Positions 1 through 10,008 are shown, counted from the first letter of the stretch. The stretch is 64,000 nucleotides of DNA from Chamaelirium japonicum (GCA_947650365.1 OX393551.1:60629173-60693172), one strand, 5' to 3'. Notes: generated by a model not told the origin, from the sequence alone. Program-made: numbers and translations.

Positions 1-132
1 AGAGAGAGGGATGCTTAGGTGCGGTCTGCGGTCCGTAGCCGTCCGATGCACCACTCAATGCATCCGATGCATGCGGCGGGTGCATTGGACTGCTGCTGAC
101 CGCGGACCGCACCTAAGCATTCCTCTCTCTCT
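1..132. repeat. MITE-like foldback hairpin
   Basis: The first ~132 bases form one long imperfect palindrome. The left arm starts AGAGAGAGGGATGCTTAGGT and the right arm ends with its near-perfect complement (ACCTAAGCATTCCTCTCTCT). The match continues inward through GCGGTC/GACCGC to the centre near position 66. This is the structure of a foldback MITE. The left end coincides with the window edge, so the outer boundary and any target-site duplication cannot be seen. No coding capacity. Confidence 0.7.
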
Positions 133-966
133 CTTTCTGGTGCCAACACATCCAAAGAGGTTTCATGAACAAGCTACAAACCTATTGTGGTGCGGCTGGT
201 GCCAACATTGGTGCCTATTTGACATAAATTCCTAGGTTGAGATCTAACCTCCTTAAATTTGACTTCTACGCATCCTATAGTGTCCCTCTCACTTAGTGGA
301 GGTTAAGGTCTTGATTTCAGATGAAGATCATTCTCCATTGGATAACTCAAGAGAGATTATCCGCCTCCTAACTTGGATTGCCCATTTTGTTGGGCATGGT
401 CCCTAATCTATCTTCGAATTGAATTTTGGAAAGGTTTTCTAAAAGAAATCCTGGAAAAAAAAATGTTTTGGAAAGTTGTCCCATGAACAATTTACAGGCC
501 GAAAATGGGAGTTGATCTCTCGCAGTAAAGTCCTCCAATGCATCCTAGATGGTGTAGTCTACGAAGTCAAATTCATCCAATTTAGTCTTTTCAGAGGGTG
601 AATCATCAAGCTTTGCTAAAATCCATAGAAATAATGATAAAGAAAATCATTGACGACTGAAATTAGGCATCAGAAAAGTTCTATTTTAGGGGAATCGATC
701 ATCTTTAGTGGGTGCAGCAAATTTGTGAGATTAGACCACATTTAATCCAAGAATTGGGATTCGTACCTAAATGACCAGATCATGCTGTGAATTCAAAAGT
801 CAATTGGCAGGAATTTACATTCATATCTAACGAAAAATCAAGAAAAATGATCATATTTACCACAATCGACATGGAACCATCAGCCAAATCCAGAGACGGA
901 GCAAGAACAGGCAGATTAGACAATTACACCAACCACACCTAAGAGATATGAAGCAAGATATTTCAC
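133..966. other. Unassigned stretch, probably QCR10-like intron
   Basis: No convincing gene in either strand. Because exon 1 of the QCR10-like gene on the minus strand ends at 967 with a GT donor, this stretch is most simply its first intron. I looked for a second exon encoding the usual short C-terminal tail of the family (aromatic residue, then a KKTF-like segment) and did not find it, so exon 2 probably lies left of the window. Confidence 0.4.
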
Positions 967-1104
967 CTGAACGAACCAGATGGCTCCGGCGGTGGCGGCG
1001 ACTCCCCACGTGATGGCGGCAGAAACATCCGTCAACTGCGGACGGAGGCCCGGCCGCAGGAATTTGAACGGCCCCGATCCCGCCGCTGCAGATCCCATCG
1101 ACAT
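967..1104 (-). CDS. Cytochrome bc1 complex subunit 10-like, exon 1 (partial gene)
   Basis: Forty-six codons read from ATG at 1104: an alanine/glycine-rich start, then FKFLRPGLRPQLTDVSAA, then ITWGVAATAGAIWFVQ. The LRPxxxDVxAA...WGvAa..GAIW.vQ pattern is that of the small plant ubiquinol-cytochrome c reductase subunit (6.7-kDa protein, QCR10 family). That single-span inner-membrane protein of mitochondrial complex III associates with the Rieske and cytochrome c1 subunits. The reading frame stays open past 967, but the protein match stops exactly at CAG|GTGAAA, a good splice donor, so this is exon 1; the missing C-terminal tail would be on exon 2. The hydrophobic run GVAATAGAIWFV is the start of the membrane helix. 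This is the only likely host gene in the window. A CACTA element begins ~470 bp upstream of the start codon. The identification is from memory of the family, not a search. Confidence 0.7.
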
Positions 1105-1139
1105 TCCAATTCGATCGCGAGTTGTTCTCTGGAAGTTGA

Positions 1140-1148
1140 AAACCCTAG
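1140..1148 (-). promoter_or_regulatory. Telo-box in 5' leader of the QCR10-like gene
   Basis: AAACCCTAG lies 36 bp upstream of the start codon. Telo-boxes are common in promoters or leaders of plant genes for translation and oxidative phosphorylation, which fits the gene, but a 9-bp match can occur by chance. Confidence 0.35.
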
Positions 1149-1570
1149 ACCGCAGAAAAGAACAGACAGCTCCTCCTCTACCAATCCCCCACCTGGGTCT
1201 CGAGGGAAGTTAGATAGAAGGGATTTTTTTCATATAACCCCTGACAAACATTTCTCTACCACACCCTCAAAAATATTGATATTATAGATAACCCCTCTTC
1301 CGGTGTCTGAAATCCGCGTTCGCAAGGCCATTTATGAGTGGAAGCCCTCCCAAGTCCGAATTGTCGTTCCTTCGATCATAGTGTCGCGGGTTTGTGGGGT
1401 TCGATCTATTGGAGTTTGTTCTACTATTTAAGGAGTGGAGGCCGACGAGTAAGTTGATCCAGATGGTGTTAGGCTCAAAGAGTTAGGGGCTCCTTCTGTT
1501 ATAAATAATTTCATGATAGAGATCCGCAGCGGAAGCGAAGGTTAGATCCGAAGACCGTGGGTGGTGTGTG
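1149..1570. other. Promoter/5' flank of QCR10-like gene, no features resolved
   Basis: Non-coding DNA between the leader of the minus-strand QCR10-like gene and the CACTA terminus. It should contain the promoter. I see no unambiguous TATA element at a confident position and no open frame that resembles a known protein. Confidence 0.35.
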
Positions 1571-1573
1571 TTA

Positions 1574-1720
1574 CACTACATCAAAAAGCTAGAAAAACCA
1601 CACTTTACCGCCTCTTAAAACGGCGGTTATCAGTCGTTCCAAAAAGGCGCTGGTTTTAAGACGGCCGTAGACTGTCGTTAATGCACTTTAGTCGGGTGAA
1701 TCCACGAACCCTAATTCTAA
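1574..1720 (+). repeat. CACTA left terminus and subterminal repeats
   Basis: Starts CACTACATCAAAAAGC. Short motifs ACGGCGG, ACGGCCGT and GTCGTT recur over the next ~140 bp, with versions on both strands. This is the expected position for transposase-binding subterminal repeats. Confidence 0.7.
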
Positions 1721-3144
1721 ACCGTCTCCCCTACTCCTCGGATCGATATCGTCCCCTATTATGCCTGCCAGACTAATCCCTAACCATCATACCCCTTTCT
1801 CGGATCATCTTCGCCGGAGGAGATAATCAGCGCCAACTTCTCGTTGGGTTGACACTACCCGCTCCTTTGGTCGTCGACACCTTCTCCTCCTAGAACCTTT
1901 GCTTTACTGACAGGTTCATCTCTCTCTCTATCTCTCCATACCCCCCCCCCTCTCTATCTATGTATCTAGTTGATTGGGAGCCATTGGTCGAGATTTGGGA
2001 GCCCGTTGTCTTCCTTTAGGGGAAAAAGGGAACCCATTTTTTTTTTTTTTCCTGTGATTTCATCCCATCCCAAGCGAGATGAAAAAGGTGAAGATCCATG
2101 GAGGTCTCCCCGCAGTCCTCACTCCGGGTCCGGAAAACCCAAGCCCTGCAGTGATGAATGGCACCGCCTCGGAGGCGTCACTGGAGGAAGATGATGGTGT
2201 GAGGGTGTTTTTGGGGGAGAGTGCTCCCGAGGCCGTAGCAAGAAGTAGGGTTTTCTTGTTGTCTAAATTAGGGTTTTTTGGTTTTTTTTTTTCTAGGGTT
2301 TGATATTGTTTCTTTAATTTTATTCGTCTCTCTTACTCTGCACTTGGTTCTTGGAGATGGGTGTTGTACAAAATTAAATTTTTTGAAGATTTCAGTCGGT
2401 TGCTCTAGAAATATTTTTCTTTGGTTCATACATGTTCCTTCAAAACTCAAACTTGAAACTTCTGAACAAGTTTTCAAGAGTTTAATTTTTTATCTATCTT
2501 TGTTCCTTTACTCTGTTTTAATATATATGTTTTCCTTCTTTATATCTTTTTAATTTTATATATTTCTTTCATTGTCACTTAGTTATTTTTTCATACCTGC
2601 TCCAACTTGGTTGCTGGTGATATATTACTTTTTTTACAGGCCTAGTAATCTTCATTAAATTTTTTACCCATTAAAAGGTATATCAAAGTGATTCTATTGT
2701 CTTTACTTGATGTTCATTTTTATTTTCTAAAATCTTGTTAACAATTGCACTTTGAATTCAGCTGCTGATATGTGGATACAGAGCCGATCAACACATGTTG
2801 TTGCGCAAAGTATAGCTTGTTTCGAATTGCGCACTATCAGATTTCAGTTCTCATATCTATAAATCGGCCCTGTATTACCCAACATTTGAGTATATTAGGT
2901 CACATATACTTGTTGATCGAGATACCTACTTGCTCTATTGGAGTATTGGGGTACATGACATAGATTTTCTTGTAAAAAAATTATATAATCTTCTGTCATG
3001 GTACACTTTCATGTTTAGTATATATGATGTGATTTTGGGCCAATGTGAAGAATCTTGCTTAAGGATGGCAATAATTCTGGTTACTGGGTTTACATGAAAG
3101 TAACTACAAAATAACTATTAGGAAGTAACTCATATTTGGTTTAC
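1721..3144 (+). other. CACTA left internal region, no clear gene
   Basis: Contains a CT-rich tract and poly-T runs near 1915-1950 and 2037-2050. A short open frame begins ATG at 2079 (MKKVKIHGGLPAVLTPGPEN...) and could be a first exon ending around 2246, just before GTTTTC. I do not recognise the protein. It may be the 5' exon of the TnpA-like gene or a captured host fragment. The rest (2300-3144) is AT-rich and looks intronic. Confidence 0.35.
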
Positions 3145-3341
3145 ATGGAAGGTCATTGGACGTGATAGCCAAGGACGTGTACGAGCCATGGGTAGTGGAT
3201 GTCTAAAACCATGATTATTTCTTCGGGTGGAAACAGGGAGCGACTGGAGTCTAATTTAAGTGACTATAGGAAGTTTGAGAAGAAAGTTAATACTTTTATG
3301 AGACAAAAGACCACCCGCCCAGTACTGGAAGTAGTTCACAG
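3145..3341 (+). pseudogene. TnpA-like (Ptta/En/Spm) exon, frameshifted
   Basis: The frame encodes VIGRDSQGRVRAMGSG, the conserved start of the C-terminal half of plant CACTA TnpA-like (Ptta) proteins. It then shifts by one base at about 3197-3200 and continues in another frame as SKTMIISSGGNRERLESN followed by a charged, probably coiled segment, ending at a good donor (CACAG|GTAATA). A lost base at the frame change (GGATGTC instead of something like GGAGTGTC) would explain it. TnpA proteins bind the subterminal repeats of CACTA elements and assist transposition. The partner terminal exon is at 13265-13540, with Gypsy-1 in the intron between. The phase of this donor does not match that exon directly, so a further small exon may be lost or unseen. 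Confidence 0.5.
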
Positions 3342-3587
3342 GTAATATATGTACTTGAATTCTGAACTTTGTCTATTAGCATAGCATTTCTGGATATGGA
3401 ACTTCAGATTATGAGAGAGATGACCATGATAGACTAAGCATAGGTAGTTTGAAGTTTTTAGTGCCCTTATATGCCATGGAACCTTGACTATTTCCAGTGC
3501 AACCAAGGTCATACCAAATATGCATTTCACATGCATACTTTAATACTTGGAAGCTAATAAAGATCACTACTCATCTTCAATGACATG
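3342..3587 (+). other. CACTA intron, left part
   Basis: AT-rich non-coding sequence from the splice donor at 3342 to the AATAC target duplication at 3588-3592. Nothing else recognised. Confidence 0.45.
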
Positions 3588-3592
3588 AATAC

Positions 3593-4351
3593 TATGGGGG
3601 AAAATCTTCGTGCCGATCCGAAGACTTTCGCAGCACCAGTCAGTTGAAGTTGATGTTGATGTCGAAGATCGTTGGTCGATCCGTTGATTGAAGTTGAAGC
3701 TTTTGATATGTAAACAGACAGAGAGAGAGAGAGATGCAATCAGAGAATTGACGCGAGAGATGTGATCTCGGAGTTCAGCCGAAGCCTACGTCTCCGTGCT
3801 ATAGGGAGCAACCCGAATTCACTAACACTTCGCTTGAAGTGACCTCGACAGGCCGAGTGTCACTTAAGTCTCTTTTCGACCTCTTCAAAGACAAGAAGAA
3901 GATCGAAGAGAGTTGCAGGATATGAAAAGATAGAAATTCCAGAGCTCTGGTTTCTGGATTTTGAATTGGATCTGGGATTCGATCCTTTTACATTCGAAGG
4001 CTTTGCTATTTATAGGATTCTCTGGGAGGAATTCCGGGGTAAATGGCAATTTCTGCTGTCGTATCTGGGGATCCTCCAGGTAAGGTTGGTGGGTCCTATT
4101 GTTGTCTTCGGGGGCCCACCAGGCAGGGCTGGTGGGTCCCGCTGTTGTCTTCGGGGGCCCACCAGGCAGGGCCGGTGGGTCCTGCTATGGTACTTGGGGG
4201 CCCACCAGGCAGGGCCGGTGGGTCCCGCTGTTTGTCTTCGGGGGCCCACCAGGCAGGGCCAGTGGGTCCCGCTGCAGTACTCGGGGGGCCCACCAGGCAG
4301 GGCCGGCGGGTCCCGCTGTTTGCAGACTTCTTGCCAAAATTTGCACCCACA
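3593..4351 (-). repeat. Gypsy-1 3' LTR
   Basis: Read on the minus strand the LTR starts TGTGGGTGCAAATTTTGG and ends CCCCCATA, where the other LTR ends CCCCCACA; the terminal CA has mutated to TA here. It contains a TATA-like CTATAAATAG at 4015-4006. U3 carries a GC-rich minisatellite (about 4085-4320) of five ~43-bp units, each with the pair GGACCCACC/GGTGGGCCC able to form a hairpin. Confidence 0.92.
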
Positions 4352-4365
4352 GTTACCCCCTCTAA
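4352..4365 (-). promoter_or_regulatory. Polypurine tract of Gypsy-1
   Basis: On the minus strand TTAGAGGGGGTAAC abuts the 3' LTR. A purine-rich run at this spot primes plus-strand DNA synthesis in LTR retrotransposons. The sister element has GGAGGGGGTAAC in the same place. Confidence 0.65.
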
Positions 4366-4454
4366 GTTAGCTAGAGTTCGTTCTGGCTGGCTTGGATTTG
4401 GTGCAAAAAACAGCAACCCCCTGTCGCAATAGGCACGAAGAAACTTGTCGAAAT

Positions 4455-5835
4455 GTTAGCATAAAAAAGACTGATCGGTCAATTTTGGCCGATCGGTCAA
4501 TTTTGGCCGATCGGTCAATTTTGACCGATCGGTCAAATTCAACCGGTCAAGGATTGGGTGATCGGTCAAAAAACATGGTTTTTTGACCGATCCAGTGGAA
4601 AATTGATCGATCGGTTGATTTTGATCGATCGGTCAAGTTTGACCGATCGGCTAAAATCAACCGATCAAGGATTGGATGATCGGTCAAAAAACATGGTTTT
4701 TTGACCGATCCAGTAGAAAATTGACCGATCGGTTGATTTTGATCGATTGGTCAAGTTTGACCGATCGGCTAAAATCAGCCGGTCAAGGATTGGATGATCG
4801 GTCAAAAAACATGGTTTTTTGACCGATCCAGTAGAAAATTGATCGATCGGTTGATTTTGACCGATCGGTCAAGTTTGACCGATCGGCTAAAATCAGCCGG
4901 TCAAGGATTGGATGATCGGTCAAAAAACATGGTTTTTTGACCGATCCAGTAGAAAATTAACCGATCGGTTGATTTTGACCGATCGGTCAAGTTTGACCGA
5001 TCGGCTATAATCAGCTGGTCAAGGTTTGGATGATCGGTCAAAAAACATGGTTTTTTGACCGATCCAGTAGAAAATTGACCGATCGGTTAATTTTGACCGA
5101 TCGGTCAAGTTTGACTGATCGACTAAAATCAGCCGGTCAAGGTTTGGGTGATCGGCAAAAAACCTTAGTTTTTTGCCAGATTCAGTAGAAAATCGACCGA
5201 TCGGTTGATAACTTGACCGATCGGCTAAAATCAGCCAGTCAAGGTTTGGATGATCGGTCAAAAAACATGGTTTTTTGACCGATCCAGTAGAAAATTGACC
5301 GATCGGTTGATTTTGACCGATCGGTCAAGTTTGACCGATCGGCTATAATCAGCCGGTCAAGGTTTGGATGATCGGTCAAAAAACATGGTTTTTTGACCGA
5401 TCCAGTAGAAAATTGACCGATCGGTTGATTTTGACCGATCGGTCAAGTTTGACCGATCGGCTAAAATCAGCCAGTCAAGGTTTGGGTGATCAGCAAAAAA
5501 CCTTAGTTTTTTGCCAGATCCAGTAGAAAATCGACCGATCGGTTGATTTTGGTCGATCGGTCAAGTTTGACCGATCGGCTAAAATCAGCCGGTCAAGGTT
5601 TGGGTGATCGGCAAAAAACCTTAGTTTTTTTGCCAGATCCAGTAGAAAATCGACCGATCGGTTGATCTTGGCCGATCGGTCAAGTTTGACCAATCGGCTA
5701 AAATCAGCCGGTCAAGGTTTGGGTGATCGGCAAAAAACCTTAGTTTTTTGCCAGATCCAGTAGAAAATCGACCGATCGGTTGATTTTGGCCGATCGGTCA
5801 AATTTGACCGATCGGCTAAAATCAGCCGGTTGAGT
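4455..5835. repeat. Tandem array of ~117-bp GATCGGTCAA-rich units (Gypsy-1)
   Basis: About eleven units, each carrying the landmark GACCGATCCAGTAGAAAAT or a variant (GCCAGATCCAGTAGAAAAT), at spacings of roughly 100-119 bp. Inside each unit the 10-mer GATCGGTCAA and its complement TTGACCGATC alternate, giving TTGACCGATCGGTCAA-type palindromes, and GATTTT spacers recur. The array sits between the antisense gene promoter and the 3' LTR. The sister element has a homologous array at 34385-35240, so it is an inherited part of the family. Confidence 0.85.
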
Positions 5836-6040
5836 TTGAAGTTTGAACCTGTCCCTCAGAGAACGTAGTACATTAATGGAGTTGGATTCTTCCCGCTTTT
5901 CGAGTCTTTGGTTTGTCCAGAATTGTTTCTTTGAACCGGCGGTCCGGTTCACTCGGACCGGTGGTTTGCTTGGACCGATGGTATGACGCTTCGTCTGGTC
6001 CCGACTGTTCGCCTGGTTTTGCGCTTGCTATGGATGGATG

Positions 6041-6130
6041 CCACGTGTACCTACAAAAACACGCGATTTGATATGGGGAAGACACGTGTCTTTTCGATCT
6101 GCGCGCCTGATTCCTTTAGGATACTTAAGC
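6041..6130 (+). promoter_or_regulatory. Promoter region of antisense gene in Gypsy-1 (two ACGTG boxes, decayed TATA)
   Basis: CCACGTGTAC at 6041-6050 and the palindrome GACACGTGTC at 6081-6090 are G-box/ABRE-like ACGTG elements. They are conserved in position in the sister element (GTACACGTGG at 34186-34195 and GACACGTAT at 34145-34153). The sister's TATATA box aligns here with GATACTTAAG at about 6119, so the TATA element seems lost in this copy. The start codon at 6231 lies about 110 bp further on. Confidence 0.5.
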
Positions 6131-6230
6131 TACTCTGGCTGTCATTTTCGCCTCACGCTTTCAAAATTTTTCGAAGTCCAGACTCTTTTGCTCCCGATTT
6201 CTTGTTTTCTGCTTTCGCTCGATCGGTCAA

Positions 6231-9107
6231 ATGGCCTCCTCCGGAAGTTCGAAGAAGTTGAGTGCGGTTTCCTTGAAGAGGAAGGGGAAGGAGATCGCTG
6301 AGGTTCCTTCTCCTCTGAAAGGACGTGGCAAAGGCAAGACGGTGCTTGCTGAACTCGGACAGCTGGGAAAAAGACATCAAGGAGTAGGGTTTTCTTCAGC
6401 GCCGTCGAGGCCCGAGCATATCCCCAAGGCAAAATTCGTTCTGGGCCCACTCATGTCTCTGACAGAGGAAACGGAGTATGTATATAATACCGGTGGCGAA
6501 TTCACAAATATGAAGAGAAAGAAGTGGCAGACACTGCTCGCTTGCTTTACAGAAGGAAAGGTTCAACCCTCATTCCCGGGGATTCAGTTTGCTTTCGGTA
6601 TTGACAAGAAGACGATCTTCACCCGCTACGCCAGCAAGGAGCAGATCCTGGGGACCATAGTGACAATTGGCCAGCTCAATTGTGGTTTGCGCCTTCCGCT
6701 GCCACCCTTCGCCGCGAGGTTACTAAACACCTCCGGCCTTTGCCCCGGACAGGTCACGGGGAACGCCTGGAGGACCATCTACGCATTCTGCCGCGTAGAG
6801 TCGGACTTTCAGGAGGATCTGAGGGCATGCTACTCCAGCATACCAGAGGATGAAGCTGCCCGAATTGAGCTTGGATATTTCTTTTATCATTATAGATGGG
6901 CTTGGAGGAAGGACAGTCCGTTCTGTAACTTGACCGGCGTATCTGCACTGCGTCCGCTTACAGACACAGTTGCCTCGGACAAGCTATACACTGATTGGCC
7001 CATATCTGTTTCCGGCGCCTGGACTCCTCTCTCCGTACCTGAGACTCCCCGGAGCGAAGTGCACGATGAAGTGAAGATGTACTGTGAGGGAGGCGTCTTT
7101 GCTTGGACTTCTGAGAGGGTTGGAGCCATCGATAACCTATTCCTCGAGTTGACCTATGGTACCAGGTCATGGAAGCAGTTTTCAAACTGCCCAGTGAGGT
7201 ATGGTAAGGCCAATCTCCTTCACCGCTCGCAGGTCAGATACGAAGACAATGAGGTCTTGTACTCCGACTATGAGGAGGATCCTCATTCGGGCAAGATCGT
7301 CAGGAAGATTCGTACCGAGAAGAAGGCTTACAGTGCGAGGCATCGATTGCCTACCGTGGAGGAGAAGCTGGTGATACATCGAGGCCCATCGAAGAAGAAA
7401 AGAAAAACCCTCGAGCAAAAAGATGAGGAAAAAAAGAAGGAAGAAGATGAAGAAGAGGAGGGAAAGTAGGAATATGAGGAAGGAGGAGAAGAAACTGAAA
7501 ATGGTAGCGATGACAATGGTGGCGACGACGAGGATGAAGAAGATGGGGGTGGTAAGGATGATCTTCCTCCCACCCCCACTGGTGGAGATGGTGGGAATGG
7601 GGGTGGTGAGGAAGCAATTCCTCCCACCCCCACTGGTGGAAACCAAGAATAGGGGGGTGGTGGGGATGAACTTCCTCCCACCCCCACTGGTGGTGCAGAA
7701 GAGGAAGATTCACTTCCTATCCCCATCGATAAGGCTAAGGCCCGTCGGATGGAAGGAGTGATGGATACAGAAGGCGACGGCCACAAGGTGGTTCCCGCCT
7801 TTCACTTTGACGAGTTGAAGAAGCGTCCGGTGCGCTTCAAGATAAAATTCTCAGGGAGTGGTGGGGTTGGAAGCAACCCCACGCCTCTCGATCAAATCCC
7901 TCCTGAAGTCCTTCGTCTCGAAGGAGCGACTACGAGTGGGGGTATGGAGGTTGAGCAACCTCCACCCCCCTCGCACTCTCTGGCTGAGGAGGTAGCTGCT
8001 ATGGTGGCTGGGCTCGCTCAGCCAAGCGAGCCACAAGAGGAAGGGGGGGTCTCACCTCCTCAGGGTGCTCCCTCTCCTCACTTGGAGAGGGAGAGCCGTG
8101 TGGGGGGTGATGGGGCTCCTCAACCCCAACCAGAGCCAACTCTCGCCAAGGAGAAGTCGACCTCTCGGGGTAAGAGCTCCGATCGTGGGAAGGGAAAGGC
8201 TCCTCAGGTCGATGTCTCAGGTATTTATAGTAACTTTCCTTGATTATATTGCCTTCGAAGTTTGAAAATATTCTAACTCTTTTGAATTTCTGTTTGATTT
8301 GCAGGGACTCCTGTAGGCATGGCTTCACTTCTGAAGGATTTGGGTGAGGTTGACATCAACCACCCGACTCCCATGATCCGAAAGCTCTGCAACCTTCCGG
8401 GGGCCCCAATCGAAGAAGCCTTTCATAGGCTAGAAGTGGTGGTAAGTGCACCAGCTTGAATTATCTTTCGCATTGAATCCTTCGATATTCTTCTAACGCT
8501 TTTTGTTCGTTCGCAGAACTCAGCTGTTCTGAAATTCGGCACGAAGCTCTTCAAGAAGTATGGAGAGCGAGAGGCTTCATCTGAAGTCTCCCGCCTAACC
8601 GCTGAACTGCAAGTTGCCCAGGAGGAAAAAGATAAGCTGAGGGAGCTTCTAACCTCCAAGAAGGAGGCCTTGAAGGCTAAGACTGAGGCCCTTCGCAAGG
8701 AAAAACTGGAGAGAAAGGGCTGGCAGAACGAATACGAGGCTCAGAGTCATGAACTTGAGTCGCTGAAGAATCGTTTCTTCAGGATAGAGACCCTGGCCCA
8801 TGACCGAGGGGTGGAGCTCCAGGATTTGAAAAGCAAACTTGACGGCAGAGAAGCTGCTCTTGCTGCAAGAGAAGCTGCTCTAGCTGCTAAGGAGGCTGCT
8901 TCTTCTGCTAAGGAGGAGGCCTTAAAAAAGGAGCTGGAGCATGCGCTGTCTGAATGCAAGAGCTACAGGGAAACGGCCGAGAAAGCGGCAGAGGCACTCA
9001 GGATCCATGCTGGCAGCGTTCGATCTTCTAAGGCTTCAGTGGCGAGCAAAGCTCGAGGCAGATCCGAAGGAGAGAAATCGCGAGCGCCAAGTGTGGCTAA
9101 ACCCTGA
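6231..9107 (+). pseudogene. Antisense gene (aORF) of Tat-lineage gypsy, three exons, two in-frame stops
   Basis: Exons 6231-8220, 8305-8441 and 8517-9107 join at CTCAG|GTATTT...GCAG|GG and GGTG|GTAAGT...GCAG|AA. The spliced length is exactly divisible by three and would give ~905 residues. Residues ~1-35 are basic (KRKGKE). Residues ~147-180 carry GQLNCGLRLPLPPF...LL...GLCPGQ...NAWR, the signature of the 'putative gypsy type transposon' (Transposase_28) family found in antisense genes of plant Tat elements. A long Lys/Glu/Asp-rich stretch follows, then PPTPTGG repeats, then in exon 3 a long coiled coil (LTAELQVAQEEKDKLREL..., AALAAREAALAAKEAA). Function of the family is unknown. In-frame TAG codons at 7467-7469 and 7650-7652 interrupt the acidic/PPTPTGG region, so this copy would give a ~412-residue product. 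It is convergent with gag/pol. The sister copy at 34002-31143 has the same exon structure. Confidence 0.8.
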
Positions 9108-9829
9108 TGTACTTCTACCTTCTTTCTTTGCTGTTTATGCTTATAAACTCTTGATATGAAAAAGCTTACTCCTGTACTTGACCATTTTTGATAATAGAAC
9201 TCTTTTTGATGTATTGAATGTCTTGTGTTGAACTCTTTGAATGCTGTGTTCTGGATGGTATTGAAAAATTTGAATACATATATACCCTTGAATGTAAGGG
9301 GACGAGTCGCAACTCGATCACCCAAACTGTTGAGTAACTTGAAAATTGAAGGTTGTTGTAGCACAACTTGAAATCGTTAACATTTGTATGTGAGGGGTTG
9401 AGTCGCAACTCAAGCACCCAAACTTGTTAGACGATATTGAAATTGAAGGTTGTGTTGTAGCACAACTTGAAATCGTTAACATTTGTACGTGAGGGGTTGA
9501 GTCGCAACTCAAGCACCCAAACTTGTTAGACGATATTGAAATTGAAAATCATTTAACGTTTGCACGTAAGGGGTAGTGTCGCAACACAAACTCCCAAACT
9601 CGTTAAATGACCAGTGACTTGAAGGTTGTGTTGTAGCACAACCCGAAACCGTTTAACATCTGCCTGTAAGGGGTTGAGTCGCAACTCAATCACCCAAACT
9701 TGTTAAACGACCTGGCAATTTGAATGCAGATAGCTTTGGATTTGAATGTAGATAGCTTGAAACTGCTCCAGAATTTGAATCGATAGGATGAATATTTGAA
9801 AGCAATCTTTATTCAGCTTGGAATTTACA
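9108..9829. other. Spacer between converging genes of Gypsy-1
   Basis: Holds the 3' ends of the antisense gene (plus) and of the decayed pol (minus) and is mostly taken up by the palindromic repeats at 9297-9715. Nothing coding recognised. Confidence 0.5.
9297..9715. repeat. Palindrome-bearing tandem repeats in gypsy spacer (Gypsy-1)
   Basis: About five units of ~75-100 bp. Each has AGGGGTTGAGTCGCAACTCA followed by CACCCAAACTTGTTAGA-like sequence; several also have GTTGTGTTGTAGCACAAC and GTTAACATTTG. TTGAGTCGCAACTCAA can fold with 6-bp arms, and TTGTGTTGTAGCACAA likewise. The sister element has the reverse-complement set at 30620-30950. Position between two converging 3' ends suggests, but does not prove, a termination or polyadenylation role. 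Confidence 0.75.
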
Positions 9830-9930
9830 TCAAGGATAGAGCATTTTGAAATGTACGTATTTTCCCCCTGATTTGACTATGTACGTATTTTCCCAGTTGG
9901 GAGCTAGTTTCCTGCTGCTGTGTTCTCTGG
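9830..9930 (-). pseudogene. Remnant of integrase C-terminus in Gypsy-1
   Basis: Codons for EHSSRKLAPNWENTYIV... and HFKMLYP then stop match the end of the sister integrase (EHSSGKLAPNWEGPYIV...HLKMFYP), with about twenty residues missing in the middle. It marks the right edge of the ~4-kb pol deletion. Between it and gag are ~80 bases of filler containing the direct repeat GAGAACACCAGAGAACAC. Confidence 0.75.
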
Positions 9931-10008
9931 TGTTCTCTGGCAATACTAATGGCTGCTCGAAAGTTGACCATCTCCAACCCCTAGATCTTTCAATCTCGAT
10001 GGAGATCT

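Noticed and set aside
980..1213. Plus-strand 77-codon frame overlapping the QCR10-like exon
   Set aside because: Antisense shadow; the minus-strand frame matches a known family and ends at a splice donor.
4010..4432. Glycine/proline-rich open frames (GPTRQG, PALPGG) on both strands of the LTRs
   Set aside because: They arise from the ~43-bp GC-rich LTR minisatellite and overlap each other in all frames.
5019..5952. Frames reading DRSNLTDRSK
   Set aside because: Translations of the GATCGGTCAA tandem array, not genes.
7182..7786. Serine- and histidine-rich frames on the minus strand
   Set aside because: Shadows of the acidic and PPTPTGG-coding part of the antisense gene.
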